A DNA stretch of 64,000 nt from an uncultured Alphaproteobacteria bacterium (GCA_902621305.1 CACNLM010000001.1:1-64000), one strand, 5' to 3'. Numbered from the stretch's first letter, positions 1 to 11,185 are shown. Made by a program: numbers and translations. The notes: generated by a model not told the origin, from the letters alone.

Positions 1-983
1 GAAACTTGAAAAGGAATTATTGTTTGCACTGAACCCTTTCCAAAAGATTGTGTACCTATGATGATTGCTCTTTTATGATCTTGAAGTGCGCCCGCAACAA
101 TTTCAGAAGCTGATGCGGAACCACCATCAATAATTACAACAAGTGGTTTTCCACTAGTTCTATCAGATTTTTTTGCACGATATCTTCTTATGTCTTTTTT
201 ATCTCTACCTCTTGTTGAAACAATTTCTCCTCTTTTTAAGAAAATATCCGTCACCTTAACTGCTTGATTAAGAAGACCCCCTGGGTTAGATCGTACATCT
301 AAAACATAACCCTTTATTTTATTTTCTTGTTCAATTTTTTTTATAGCATCTAGAAGACCACTTTCTGTTTGTTCATTAAAGGATGTTATTCTTAAATATC
401 CAATATTGTTAAGCACTTCACTTTTAACTGATCTAATTTTTATATAATCTCTGATAATTTCAATCTCAAAGGGTTCAGTATTTGCTCTCGAAATAGTAAT
501 TACTATTGGTTCACCTTTTTTGCCTCTCATTAATTCAACAGCTTCATTTAGAGTTAGACCAAAAACAGGTGTTTCGTCTATTTGAATAATATAATCACCT
601 GCAAGAACTCCAGCTTCATATGCGGGTGTATCCTCTATCGGAGCAATGACTTTCACAAAACCTTCTTCCATAGTAATTTCAATCCCTAATCCACCAAATT
701 TACCCTCTGTATCCATTTGCATTTCTTGAAATACTTCTTCATTCATAAAACCAGAATGAGGATCTAAACCTGACAACATTCCATCAATCGCTTTTTCAAT
801 TAATTCTTGATCCGTAACCTCTTCCACATATGAAGATCTTACCCTGTCGAATACTTGTCCAAATAGATCTAAATATTTATATTTTTCTTCATCTGAAGAA
901 GATCCATATGTTTTAGGTGCAAGAAGTGTAATGAGGGTGAACAGTAGTATTAGTTTTAAAAATACATTTTTTGAAATCATCAT
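1..983 (-). CDS. ctpA: C-terminal processing peptidase (S41 family), partial at left edge
   Basis: Periplasmic tail-specific serine protease; only about the first 327 residues are in the window because the 3' end lies beyond base 1. I translated the minus strand by eye. It starts with a hydrophobic signal-like stretch (residues 3-25), then the S41 N-terminal segment and a PDZ domain (FGGLGIEI region). The protease core follows, with the nucleophile motif GSASASEIVAGAL and the lysine motif FGKGSVQ. Two adjacent ATG codons (983 and 980) are possible starts. It is the last gene seen of the minus-strand run nadD-rsfS-ctpA; the start lies 6 bases past the rsfS stop. Family assignment is secure, the exact start is not. 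Confidence 0.9.
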   Translation of the reverse strand, partial: MMISKNVFLKLILLFTLITLLAPKTYGSSSDEEKYKYLDLFGQVFDRVRSSYVEEVTDQELIEKAIDGMLSGLDPHSGFMNEEVFQEMQMDTEGKFGGLGIEITMEEGFVKVIAPIEDTPAYEAGVLAGDYIIQIDETPVFGLTLNEAVELMRGKKGEPIVITISRANTEPFEIEIIRDYIKIRSVKSEVLNNIGYLRITSFNEQTESGLLDAIKKIEQENKIKGYVLDVRSNPGGLLNQAVKVTDIFLKRGEIVSTRGRDKKDIRRYRAKKSDRTSGKPLVVIIDGGSASASEIVAGALQDHKRAIIIGTQSFGKGSVQTIIPFQV

Positions 984-988
984 ATATT

Positions 989-1324
989 TTAAGCTAGTTT
1001 AGTTTGTGAAGAATCAAAGCTTACTTCCCATAATTTTTCTAATGCATATAATTCTCTAATTTCTTGTCGAAATAAATGAACAATGATCTCACCTGCATCA
1101 ACAATTATCCAGTCACATTGAGGTCTTCCTTCAGGATTCGGACATTTTATCCCTGCTCTTTTTAACTTTTTTACCATTTCGTCTGCTGTAGCATCTGAAT
1201 GTCTGGTTGATCTACAGGTAGCAATCACAAAGGCATCAGCAACGGATGATTTGTTTGATAAATCAATAACTTTTATATCTTCAGCTTTTGCATCATTTAG
1301 TATTGATACAATATTTTCTGTCAA
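989..1324 (-). CDS. rsfS: Ribosome silencing factor RsfS
   Basis: RsfS (DUF143/RsfA/Iojap family) binds ribosomal protein uL14 and blocks subunit joining when nutrients are scarce. The 111-residue protein has the usual family length. It shows the typical core DAFVIATCRSTRHSDA, the CDWIIVDAGEIIVHLF strand and the ending REIRELYALEKLW. It lies directly downstream of nadD, the standard neighbour in many bacteria, with a 13-base gap, and just before ctpA. In many alphaproteobacteria rlmH lies between rsfS and ctpA; here it does not. Confidence 0.95.
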   Translation of the reverse strand: MTENIVSILNDAKAEDIKVIDLSNKSSVADAFVIATCRSTRHSDATADEMVKKLKRAGIKCPNPEGRPQCDWIIVDAGEIIVHLFRQEIRELYALEKLWEVSFDSSQTKLA

Positions 1325-1337
1325 TGAAGTAATTTTA

Positions 1338-1916
1338 TTAATATTTGCCCCTTAATTTATTTCTTTGATTTCTAATTTCAGATGATGAAATTTTAATTTC
1401 TTTATTTTGTATCAAAGTCCAAGCAGGAACTTTTTTTGATACATATTCTATGTCTTGAGCTATATATTTATGATGAATAAATTTTTTTGCTGCAACACTT
1501 TTCAAAGCATTAGTATTATATCCATGTCTTCTGAAAATAACAATAGAGATAATATGAAAAATTGATTGCCATTTTTCCCATTCGTGAAAATTAACTAAAT
1601 TGTCTGCACCCATTAACCAAAAAAATTTAATATTTTTATAATATTGAATAAGAAATTTAATTGTTTGATAAGAATATTGAGATTTAATTTTTTTTTCTAC
1701 TTCTAATATTTTTATAGGAAAATTTTTTGTAATTTGTTTACAATTTTTTAATCTTTCTTCGTATGTTGCAGGTTTTGAAATCTTCAAAGGGTTCTGAGGT
1801 GTAACTAACCACCAAATTTCATCTAATTGTAATACTTTTTTAGCTTCATTTGAAATAAATAGATGCCCTCGATGTGGCGGATCAAAAGATCCTCCCAGAA
1901 GTCCAATCTTTTTCAA
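1338..1916 (-). CDS. nadD: Nicotinate-nucleotide adenylyltransferase
   Basis: Converts nicotinate mononucleotide and ATP to deamido-NAD in NAD synthesis. The 192-residue protein opens with the nucleotidyltransferase motif GGSFDPPHRGH (GxFDPxHxGH). It carries the family segment WWLVTPQNPLK and FFWLMGADNL, and ends with the ISSTxIR-like motif SSSEIRNQR. Length fits the family. It follows proA with no gap (proA stop at 1917, nadD start at 1916) and precedes rsfS, so the three are probably cotranscribed. Confidence 0.95.
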   Translation of the reverse strand: MKKIGLLGGSFDPPHRGHLFISNEAKKVLQLDEIWWLVTPQNPLKISKPATYEERLKNCKQITKNFPIKILEVEKKIKSQYSYQTIKFLIQYYKNIKFFWLMGADNLVNFHEWEKWQSIFHIISIVIFRRHGYNTNALKSVAAKKFIHHKYIAQDIEYVSKKVPAWTLIQNKEIKISSSEIRNQRNKLRGKY

Positions 1917-3166
1917 TTAAGGTCTTTCCTGACCATTACCATTAACTACATATTTAAATGTAGTTAAATGTTTTGTTCCCACTGGTCCCCTTACGTGTAT
2001 TTTGTCTGTTGAGATACCTATTTCAGCACCAAAACCAAATTCACCGCCATCTGCAAATTGCGTAGATGCATTTTTAAGTATTATTGCGCTGTCAATTTTA
2101 TTATAAAACTTTTCAAAGGTTTTTTCACTTTCTGTAATTATACTTTCTGTATGACCAGAAGAATAATCATTTATATGCTTAACCGCTTCATCAACTCCTG
2201 AAACAATTTTTACTGATAAAATTTTATCTAAATATTCTAATGACCAATCTTCTTCACTTGCAGTTTTAAAATCACTATCTAAAGACTGAATATATTCATC
2301 ACCTCGAATTTCACAATTTACTTCTTTTAGAGGTTTTAATATTTTCATAGCTTCGTCTTTAATTTTTTCATCAATTAAAAGTGTTTCTGCAGCACCACAA
2401 ATTTCAGGACGCCTCATTTTACTATTAAAAACTACTTTTTCTGCAATGCTTAAATCAGCATCTTTGTCTACATACACATGACATATACCATCTAAATGTT
2501 TGATAACGGGTATTTTGCTTGCTGAATTAATTTTTTCAATCAAACCTTTGCCACCTCTAGGAATAATTACGTCAACATAATCTCTCATGCTTAGTAAATG
2601 ATCAACCGCTTCTCTTTCAGGTGTATTAATCATTTGGACACAATATTCTGGTAGGCCAGCTTCTGTGAAAGCATTTGTAATATTATTTACTAATTCCTTA
2701 GAGGAATGAAAACTATCACTACCACCTCTTAAAATTATACAATTGCCAGATTTTATGGAAAGACAAGACGCATCAACAGTGACGTTCGGTCTGGATTCAT
2801 AAATCACGCCTAATACACCAAGTGGTGTTGAAATTTTACGAAACTGCAAACCATTAGGTCTTTCCCATTCTTCTAATGTAATGCCAATCGGATCTGGTAT
2901 TTCGATTATATCTTTAATTGATGTGATTAATCCATCAATAGATTTTTCAGTTAATGTGAGTCTATTTATTAAAGGTTTAGCTAAAGATTTTTTTTCACCA
3001 TTTTCTAAATCTGTTTTATTAGCTTCAAGAATTTTATTTCTATTTTTATCTAAATTTTTAGTGAGTTTTGTTAAAGCAAGATTTTTTTGATCACTGCTAC
3101 AGACTTTCATATTTAGAGAGGCAGATTTTGCTCTTTTGCCTAATTCAATAATATTATTTTCAATAC

Positions 3167-3170
<4 letters not shown>
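1917..3170 (-). CDS. proA: Gamma-glutamyl phosphate reductase
   Basis: NADPH-dependent reduction of gamma-glutamyl phosphate to glutamate semialdehyde, the second step of proline synthesis. The protein is 417 residues, as in E. coli ProA. Visible features are the aldehyde-dehydrogenase-like fold segments GVLGVIYESRPNVTVDA and GNCIILRGGSDS, and the catalytic cysteine in RRPEICGAAETLL. The C-terminal family block FGAEIGISTDKIHVRGPVG is also present. Its start overlaps the proB stop by 4 bases, so translation is coupled to proB. Confidence 0.96.
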
Positions 3171-5264
<2,094 letters not shown>

Positions 5265-5278
5265 TTAATTAATTGGGA

Positions 5279-5536
5279 TTATTGTTCTGTGGGAACAACT
5301 GATACAAAAGTTCTTACTCTTGTTTTTTTAAAAGCTACTTTTCCATTTATTGTAGCAAATATTGTGTGATCTTTACCTATGCCAACATTATCACCTGGAT
5401 GAAATTTTGTGCCTCTTTGCCTAATAATAATGTTTCCTGCTATTACGTTTTCACCGCCAAATTTCTTAACTCCAAGTCTTCGACCCGCCGAGTCTCTTCC
5501 ATTCCTAGAACTACCACCTGCTTTTTTCGTTGCCAT
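5279..5536 (-). CDS. rpmA: 50S ribosomal protein bL27
   Basis: Ribosomal protein of the peptidyl transferase neighbourhood. The 85-residue sequence starts [20 protein letters not shown] and contains [17 protein letters not shown], diagnostic of bL27. It has no N-terminal leader of the firmicute type that needs cleavage. Its ATG overlaps the rplU stop by one base (TAATG arrangement), implying translational coupling. Confidence 0.98.
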   Translation of the reverse strand: MATKKAGGSSRNGRDSAGRRLGVKKFGGENVIAGNIIIRQRGTKFHPGDNVGIGKDHTIFATINGKVAFKKTRVRTFVSVVPTEQ

Positions 5537-6057
5537 TATTTATCTTCTTTTTTAGTTTTAACAGTTTTTTTAACACTTTTCTTTACTGATTTTTTCTTAG
5601 TAGGTGAAGCTTTATTTACTGCTTTTTTTGCAACTGTCTTCTTTTTTGAAACTTTTACCTCTTTAGATTCAATTTTTTCTTTAGTAACTTTAGTTTCAGT
5701 TTTTTTAACTTTTTTTATTTCAGGTTCAGCAGTAGACTTTTTTCCACCATAAGAAATTGATTCAATTCTTAATACAGTTAGATATTGTCTATGACCTTGT
5801 GTTAGTCTGTAATTTTGTCTTTTTCTTTTTTTAAAAACTATTATTTTTTTATCTCTGATTTGATCAACAATTTTTGCTTCAATTGAAGCATCTTTTAGTA
5901 ATGGCTCTCCTAAGCTATTTGTCCTTTGATCACTGATCGCTAATACATCAGTAATAGACACTTTATCACCTTTGGATCCCTCAAGTTTTTCTACCTTAAG
6001 TATCTGACCAGCTCTTGCTAAGTATTGCTTTCCACCAGTTTTGAAAATTGCTAACAT
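5536..6057 (-). CDS. rplU: 50S ribosomal protein bL21 with long lysine-rich tail
   Basis: bL21 contacts 23S rRNA together with bL20. Residues 1-105 are the canonical protein ([35 protein letters not shown]). The remaining 70 residues form a low-complexity Lys/Thr/Val tail with repeats such as [10 protein letters not shown]. Alphaproteobacterial bL21 proteins often carry such tails, though many are shorter. First gene of the rplU-rpmA-obgE-proB-proA run. A putative promoter lies 18 bases upstream. Confidence 0.96.
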   Translation of the reverse strand: MLAIFKTGGKQYLARAGQILKVEKLEGSKGDKVSITDVLAISDQRTNSLGEPLLKDASIEAKIVDQIRDKKIIVFKKRKRQNYRLTQGHRQYLTVLRIESISYGGKKSTAEPEIKKVKKTETKVTKEKIESKEVKVSKKKTVAKKAVNKASPTKKKSVKKSVKKTVKTKKEDK

Positions 6058-6074
6058 ATCTTTTGATGGCGGGG

Positions 6075-6101
6075 TTTATAGTGAACTATGCTAATAGTCA
6101 A
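6075..6101 (-). promoter_or_regulatory. Putative sigma70-type promoter of the rplU operon
   Basis: On the minus strand, TTGACT (6096-6101) and TATAAA (6075-6080) are separated by 15 bases. The -10 box is only 17 bases before the rplU ATG, so the transcript leader would be about 10 bases with no Shine-Dalgarno sequence. The hexamer match is good, but the spacer is short and there is no experimental support. Confidence 0.4.
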
Positions 6102-6137
6102 ATTAAAAATATGGCGTAAATACTGGAAATAAAGACC

Positions 6138-6890
6138 TTAAAAGCTATCCTTTGCTTTTCGCAAATAAGCAAACAATTCAAAGTCTGTAAAACCTAGCTC
6201 TTTCTTAATTATAGTACCTAATTTTGAATTTTGATTCAGGAATAAGTTATATTGTTTTTCATCTTCTAATAAAAAAGGTACGGATTTTCCTTTATTATTT
6301 AAATCATCATTAATTTTGTTTCTAACTGTCAAATAAGCACTTTCTTTTTTGAGTGTTTTCTCAAGAAAATTTAAATTGCTTATTGTATATTCATGACCAC
6401 AATAAATAATTGTATTTTTACCTAACTCATTGATTTTTTTTAAACTGTTAAACATTTCATTTAATGTTCCTTCAAACACACGACCACAACCAAGTCTGAA
6501 CAGTGTATCACCACAAAATAAAACACCATTGTTTTCATCATAGTAAATTATATGATCTAATGTATGCCCGGGTGTTTTTATTATTCTAAATGTATTTAAG
6601 CAGGAGTTGACTTCATCTCCATCACGTAAAACGAATCTTGTATTTTTAATTTGTGCACTTGGAGAGTGTATATTAACTTCTGGAAAAGCATTGAGTATTC
6701 CTTTTACACCTGATGTGTGATCTTTATGATGATGTGTAATAAATATATCTTCTATGGTTAAATTATTTTCAAGAGCAAAATTTAATATAGGATTACTATC
6801 AGCAGGATCTATAATACAGCTCTTAAGCGTGTCATTATATAAAACAAAAGAGTAGTTATCTTTTAATTGATTTATAATTTCAACTTTCAT
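6138..6890 (-). CDS. gloB: Hydroxyacylglutathione hydrolase (glyoxalase II)
   Basis: Hydrolyses S-lactoylglutathione to D-lactate and glutathione, the second glyoxalase step. The 250-residue metallo-beta-lactamase protein shows the dinuclear metal motif THHHKDHTSG, then IIKTPGHTLDH, LFCGDTLFRLGCGRVFEG and YCGHEYTISN. All expected metal ligands are visible. It follows metW with a 7-base gap. A candidate glyoxalase I (VOC protein) lies at 47356-47781 in this window, so both steps are represented. Confidence 0.93.
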   Translation of the reverse strand: MKVEIINQLKDNYSFVLYNDTLKSCIIDPADSNPILNFALENNLTIEDIFITHHHKDHTSGVKGILNAFPEVNIHSPSAQIKNTRFVLRDGDEVNSCLNTFRIIKTPGHTLDHIIYYDENNGVLFCGDTLFRLGCGRVFEGTLNEMFNSLKKINELGKNTIIYCGHEYTISNLNFLEKTLKKESAYLTVRNKINDDLNNKGKSVPFLLEDEKQYNLFLNQNSKLGTIIKKELGFTDFELFAYLRKAKDSF

Positions 6891-6897
6891 CTAATAA

Positions 6898-7581
6898 CTA
6901 ATTTGCAATAACAGAATTTTTTGCAAAAACTTTTTTTGATGATTTAATTTTTATTGGTTCAAAATTTTTATAACTTAATAAAAAGATAGCTTCGTGAGTG
7001 AAAAAATTAACTCCAGTAACTGATTCACTTATATCAAATTGCTTACCTTTTGATGTTAATCCAATACTTTTTTCAATCACAATATTCATTTCATTACACA
7101 AATTCAAAAAATCCTTAATTGTAAAAAAATGAATGTTAGGTGTGTCATACCATGTATAAGGTAAACTTTCTGTTACTGGCATTTTTCCAGATATTAAAAG
7201 CTGTAATCTTATTTTCCAATGTCCAAAGTTAGGAAAAGAAACTATTGCTTTTGATCCTATTCTTAATAATTCAGACAGAATATCTTTGGGTTTCATCATT
7301 GCTTGTAAAGTTTGACTTAAAATTACATAATCAAAACTATTATTTGAATATTGAGATAAATCCAATTCGGCATTTCCATGTATAACATTGAAACCCCTTG
7401 CGATAGCATTTGCAGCTAGATCTCTATTTAATTCAATGCCATGAGTTATCGCATTACGATTATTTTCTAATTGCTCCATAAGACCGCCATCACCACATCC
7501 AATATCTAGGATTTTTCTATCTTGTGCGATAAGTGTTTCAATAAGAGACCAATCTTTTCTTATGCTATTAATTTTATTCAT
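6898..7581 (-). CDS. metW: MetW, methyltransferase-like partner of MetX
   Basis: MetW proteins are SAM-binding class I methyltransferase-fold proteins found next to metX and needed for full homoserine acylation in proteobacteria. The 227-residue sequence has motif I ILDIGCGDGGLMEQL, the FDYVILSQTLQAM block and SFPNFGHWKIRLQLL, typical of MetW. Its start overlaps the metX stop by 8 bases, so the two are translationally coupled. The direct chemical role of MetW is not settled from sequence. Confidence 0.94.
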   Translation of the reverse strand: MNKINSIRKDWSLIETLIAQDRKILDIGCGDGGLMEQLENNRNAITHGIELNRDLAANAIARGFNVIHGNAELDLSQYSNNSFDYVILSQTLQAMMKPKDILSELLRIGSKAIVSFPNFGHWKIRLQLLISGKMPVTESLPYTWYDTPNIHFFTIKDFLNLCNEMNIVIEKSIGLTSKGKQFDISESVTGVNFFTHEAIFLLSYKNFEPIKIKSSKKVFAKNSVIAN

Positions 7582-8722
7582 CTATCTTTGCAAAGTTGTT
7601 TGTTAGGAAACCTTTTATTACATCATCTAACTGTGGTTCCTCTAATAAAAAACTATCATGTCCTTTATCAGTATCAATTTCTAAAAAGCTTACTTCTCTT
7701 GATAGAGAATTTAATTGATTTACAATAATTTTACTTTCTATTGTAGGGAATAACCAATCCGAGGTAAATGAGACAATTAAATATTTTAAATGGTTATTTG
7801 GATTATGACTAAACTCAATATTTTTTCTAAATGTTTCATCATGATCAAAATAATCCATAGCCCTTGTTAAATAAAGATATGAATTTGCATCAAATCTTTC
7901 AACAAATGATTTACCTTGATATCTCAGATAACTTTCAACTTGAAAATCAGCATCAAACCCAAAAGAAATAATATCTCTTGATTGAAGTTTTCTTCCAAAT
8001 TTTCTATGCATCGCATTTTCGGATAAATATGTTATATGTGCAATCATTCTTGCTACTGATAGACCTCTTTCTGGCACTTCATTATTTTCAAAATACTTTC
8101 CATTTTTCCAAATAGGATCACTCATTATTGCCTGTCGCCCAACTTCATGAAATGCAATATTTTGAGCCGAATGTTTTAAAGCGCCCGCAATATGTATTAT
8201 ATTTAAAATTTTATCTGGAAAATCGATTGCCCATTGAAGTGCTTGCATTGCTCCCATCGAACCGCCAATGACAGAAAATAACTTTTCTATATTTAAACTT
8301 TCAATCAATAAAGATTGAGCCTTCACCATATCTTTTATTGTTATGGAAGGAAAATTACCACCATATGCAACATCACTGTCATTTTGTAACTCTTTAGGAC
8401 CAGTTGAGCCAGCACAACCGCCGAGTACATTTGAGCAAATTACAAAAAATTTGTTTGTATCAATTGGTTTATTAGGTCCAACCATTCTAGACCACCAACC
8501 TTCTCTCCCAGTAATGGGATTGTTCCCAGCAACATATTGATCTCCAGTTAAAGCATGGCAAACAAGAATAGCATTTGTTTTATCAGTATTTAATTTCCCA
8601 TATGTTTTGAATGCTAGTTTAAAACTATTTATTATATCTCCTGATTCTAGTTTTAAATTAATATTCTCGAAGTAGGCTATTTCGCTTTCAAGTTTTGTAT
8701 CAGTAGTAAATTTTGTATTCAT
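7574..8722 (-). CDS. metX: Homoserine O-acyltransferase (MetX family)
   Basis: Transfers an acyl group (acetyl or succinyl) from CoA to homoserine, opening methionine synthesis. The alpha/beta-hydrolase fold of 382 residues has the nucleophile elbow GGSMGAMQALQWA, an aspartate in FTSDWLFP and the catalytic histidine in DKGHDSFLLE. Other family blocks are HALTGDQY and GREGWWSRMVGP. Sequence alone does not fix acetyl versus succinyl use. The 209-base leader contains a SAM-II-type element, so repression by S-adenosylmethionine is expected. A MetY-type sulfhydrylase at 19202 could use the product. Confidence 0.95.
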   Translation of the reverse strand: MNTKFTTDTKLESEIAYFENINLKLESGDIINSFKLAFKTYGKLNTDKTNAILVCHALTGDQYVAGNNPITGREGWWSRMVGPNKPIDTNKFFVICSNVLGGCAGSTGPKELQNDSDVAYGGNFPSITIKDMVKAQSLLIESLNIEKLFSVIGGSMGAMQALQWAIDFPDKILNIIHIAGALKHSAQNIAFHEVGRQAIMSDPIWKNGKYFENNEVPERGLSVARMIAHITYLSENAMHRKFGRKLQSRDIISFGFDADFQVESYLRYQGKSFVERFDANSYLYLTRAMDYFDHDETFRKNIEFSHNPNNHLKYLIVSFTSDWLFPTIESKIIVNQLNSLSREVSFLEIDTDKGHDSFLLEEPQLDDVIKGFLTNNFAKIDE

Positions 8723-8767
8723 ATCTTTTTAGTTTAACACTATTTGAAAGAACGAAGGAGGAGGGTA

Positions 8768-8818
8768 AACGCTTTAGCTGATTATTGCTCCACCCGCAAG
8801 CTGTCTCAAATCGGTGAT
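8768..8818 (-). ncRNA. SAM-II (metA/SAM_alpha)-type riboswitch upstream of metX
   Basis: Read on the minus strand, the leader contains CACCGATTTG, then AGCTTGCGGGTG, a short A-rich linker and CAGCTAAAGCG. The landmarks GATTTG, GCTTGC and GCTAAA in this order and spacing are hallmarks of the alphaproteobacterial SAM-II riboswitch. P1 would pair CACC with GGTG. The loop GCTT is complementary to the downstream AAGC, giving the expected pseudoknot type. The element ends about 47 bases before the metX ATG. I matched this from memory of the consensus; a covariance-model search was not possible. Confidence 0.72.
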
Positions 8819-8931
8819 AATTGGTCTTATATTTATATATCTTTCTAAGTCAATAAATCGTCATTTTTTAAATTAAATACTACTTTATTTTGATTTATAG
8901 TTAGATAGTTTGTAAAGAAACATCCAAAATT

Positions 8932-10281
8932 ATGAAAAATAAAGAATTAGACAGTTTAAGAAGCAAAATTAATAACATTGATGATGAGATTTTATCTTTA
9001 TTATCTAATCGCTCTAAAATTGTTTTAGAAATAGGAAAACACAAAAAAGATAATTCAGTTGTTGATCTAGATAGAGAACAAAAAATTCTCGACAGATTAA
9101 GCTCTAAATTTACAGGATTTTATCCGAAAGATACTATTGTTAGACTTTGGAGAGAAATTTTTCAATCTTCTGAAAAACTTCAAAAGTTAACTAAAGAAAA
9201 TATTCAATCAAAAAGATCTATAGAAAATATTAATGTTTATAAAGGTGGTAAGGCAAAGTTAAATAACAATAAAAGAGTTATCAAACTTTCTTCAAATGAA
9301 AATCCTTATGGTGCTTCACAGAAAGCAATTGAATTGTTAGAGACAAAAAATATTAATCATGATTTACACAGATACCCTGAAATTGATGGATCATCATTAA
9401 GAGAAGCAATAGCTAAAAATTTTTCTATTGATAGTAATAGAATTATTCTTGGCTCTGGCTCAGATGAAGTTTTATTATTTGCAGCTTTGGCATTTTGTCA
9501 AGATGGCGATGAAATTCTTCACGCAAACCACGGCTTTGAGATGTATTCAATTGTGAGTAAAGTAGTTGGTGCTGTTCCAAAAAAAATTAAGGAAGATGCA
9601 AATTTCAATTTAAATATTGAAAATCTCATAGATCAAACAAATGACGCTACTAAAGTTATTTATATTGCATCACCTAATAATCCAACCGGAACTTATTTGT
9701 CTAGAGACCAACTTGTTAAATTAATGAGTAGTATTTCAAAAAATATTATTGTTGTTATAGATGGGGCATATGTCGAATATGTACAAAAAGACGATTATGA
9801 TAAAGGATTTAGTTTAACAGATGAATATGAGAATATTATTTTAACAAGAACATTTTCAAAAACATATGGACTCGCAGCTTTAAGAGTAGGCTGGTGTTAT
9901 ACCAGTCAAAAAATAGCTGATATAATTAATAAAATAAAACCTCCTTTTAATACGACAACTATTTCACAGTCTCTTGCAATTAAAGCTTTGGAAGATAAAG
10001 AACATATTGAAAACTCTGTTAAATTAAATTCTGAAATTAAAGATTGGTTTGAAAAAGAGCTCAAACTTCTAAATATTAAGACCAGACAAACTGAAGGTAA
10101 TTTTACTTTAATTGAAACTTCAGAAGAAGAAGCTGAGAAAATTAGTAATCATCTTATGAATGATGGCATTATTATAAGGCGTTTAAATAGTTATAATCTG
10201 CCCAATTTTTTGAGAATTAGTATTGGTACAAAAGAAGAAATGAATTTGACAGTTGAAAGTTTGAAGAAATTTAATGTCTAA
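8932..10281 (+). CDS. Chorismate mutase-HisC-type aminotransferase fusion
   Basis: Residues 1-95 are an AroQ-type chorismate mutase (LRSKINNIDDEIL, NRSKIVLEIGKHK, DREQKIL, RLWREIFQSS), making prephenate. Residues about 110-449 are a class I/II PLP aminotransferase of the histidinol-phosphate/aromatic type. They show SSNENPYGAS, HRYPEIDGSSLREAI, SPNNPTGT, DGAYVEY and the PLP lysine K310 in TRTFSKTYGLAALRVGW. Separate genes are more usual in alphaproteobacteria. The fusion overlaps tyrA by 8 bases, so the pair should carry chorismate towards tyrosine or phenylalanine. The amino acceptor (histidinol phosphate, phenylpyruvate or prephenate) is undecided. Confidence 0.9.
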   Translation: MKNKELDSLRSKINNIDDEILSLLSNRSKIVLEIGKHKKDNSVVDLDREQKILDRLSSKFTGFYPKDTIVRLWREIFQSSEKLQKLTKENIQSKRSIENINVYKGGKAKLNNNKRVIKLSSNENPYGASQKAIELLETKNINHDLHRYPEIDGSSLREAIAKNFSIDSNRIILGSGSDEVLLFAALAFCQDGDEILHANHGFEMYSIVSKVVGAVPKKIKEDANFNLNIENLIDQTNDATKVIYIASPNNPTGTYLSRDQLVKLMSSISKNIIVVIDGAYVEYVQKDDYDKGFSLTDEYENIILTRTFSKTYGLAALRVGWCYTSQKIADIINKIKPPFNTTTISQSLAIKALEDKEHIENSVKLNSEIKDWFEKELKLLNIKTRQTEGNFTLIETSEEEAEKISNHLMNDGIIIRRLNSYNLPNFLRISIGTKEEMNLTVESLKKFNV

Positions 10282-11185
10282 AATAACTTATGATTCAGCT
10301 CTGGTCATTGGTATGGGATTAATTGGATCATCCATAGCAAGGGCACTGAAGGAAAAACAATTATCAAAAAAAATTTTTGCTATTGATGAGAACAGTGAGG
10401 TAATAAGTATTTCAAAAAATTTGAATCTTGTGGATGCAATAGAGAGTGATTTAAATAAATATAATCAACAATTTGATATTATTTTTATTTGCACACCTTT
10501 GAGTTCATATAGGGACATATTTAAGCAATTGAATAGCTATGTTAATGAAACAACATTAGTAACAGATGTTGGTTCAACAAAAGTAAGTGTTATTGAAGAT
10601 TTTAAAGAATCAATTAATAATAAAAAAATTTTATTTGTTCCTGCCCACCCTATTGCTGGATTAGAGAAAAGTGGACCAGAATTTGGTTTCGCAAAGCTGT
10701 TTGAGAATAGGTATTGTATTTTGACCCCAATAGAAACTCAGAGTGAGATAACAAGATCAATTTCAGATATTTGGGACTCATTTGGAATGAATATAGAAAT
10801 CATGGAACCTAAACGTCATGACAGAGTACTAGCTATGACATCTCATATTCCACAACTCATTGCATATTCTGTAGTAGGAACTGCAACAGAGCTTGAATCT
10901 CAAATGAAAGATGAAGTAATTAAGTATTCAGCTGCAGGTTTTAGAGATTTCACAAGATTGGCAGGTAGTGATCCAGTAATGTGGCGTGATGTTTATGAAA
11001 AAAATAAAGAAGCCGTTTTAGAAATGCTTGGTCGTTTCAGTGAAGATCTGCTTACTTATCAAAAAGCAATAAGAAATAATGATTTAAAATATTTAGAAGA
11101 AAAATTTATAAAATCAAAAGAAATTAGAAAAATTATTGAAGAGATTGGTCAAGCAGGAACTTTTGATCCTACAGAAAAGAATTAG
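10274..11185 (+). CDS. tyrA: Prephenate/arogenate dehydrogenase (TyrA/TyrC family)
   Basis: NAD(P)-dependent oxidative decarboxylation of prephenate or arogenate in tyrosine synthesis. The 303-residue protein has the Rossmann motif VIGMGLIGSSIA, the block VPAHPIAGLEKSGPEF and the helical segment MTSHIPQLIAYS with AAGFRDFTRLAGSDP. The start overlaps the upstream chorismate mutase-aminotransferase gene by 8 bases. The stop overlaps the convergent plsC stop by 4 bases. No ACT domain is seen, so regulation by tyrosine via that domain is not expected. Confidence 0.93.
   Translation: MSKITYDSALVIGMGLIGSSIARALKEKQLSKKIFAIDENSEVISISKNLNLVDAIESDLNKYNQQFDIIFICTPLSSYRDIFKQLNSYVNETTLVTDVGSTKVSVIEDFKESINNKKILFVPAHPIAGLEKSGPEFGFAKLFENRYCILTPIETQSEITRSISDIWDSFGMNIEIMEPKRHDRVLAMTSHIPQLIAYSVVGTATELESQMKDEVIKYSAAGFRDFTRLAGSDPVMWRDVYEKNKEAVLEMLGRFSEDLLTYQKAIRNNDLKYLEEKFIKSKEIRKIIEEIGQAGTFDPTEKN

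Noticed and set aside
5366-5752. Plus-strand ORF of 128 residues opposite rpmA/rplU
   Set aside because: Shadow of two unmistakable ribosomal protein genes; its Phe/Thr-rich sequence mirrors the Lys-rich tail.
8723-8931. SAM-I riboswitch
   Set aside because: The leader lacks the long four-way-junction layout; the short CACC/GGTG stem with GATTTG, GCTTGC and GCTAAA fits SAM-II instead.
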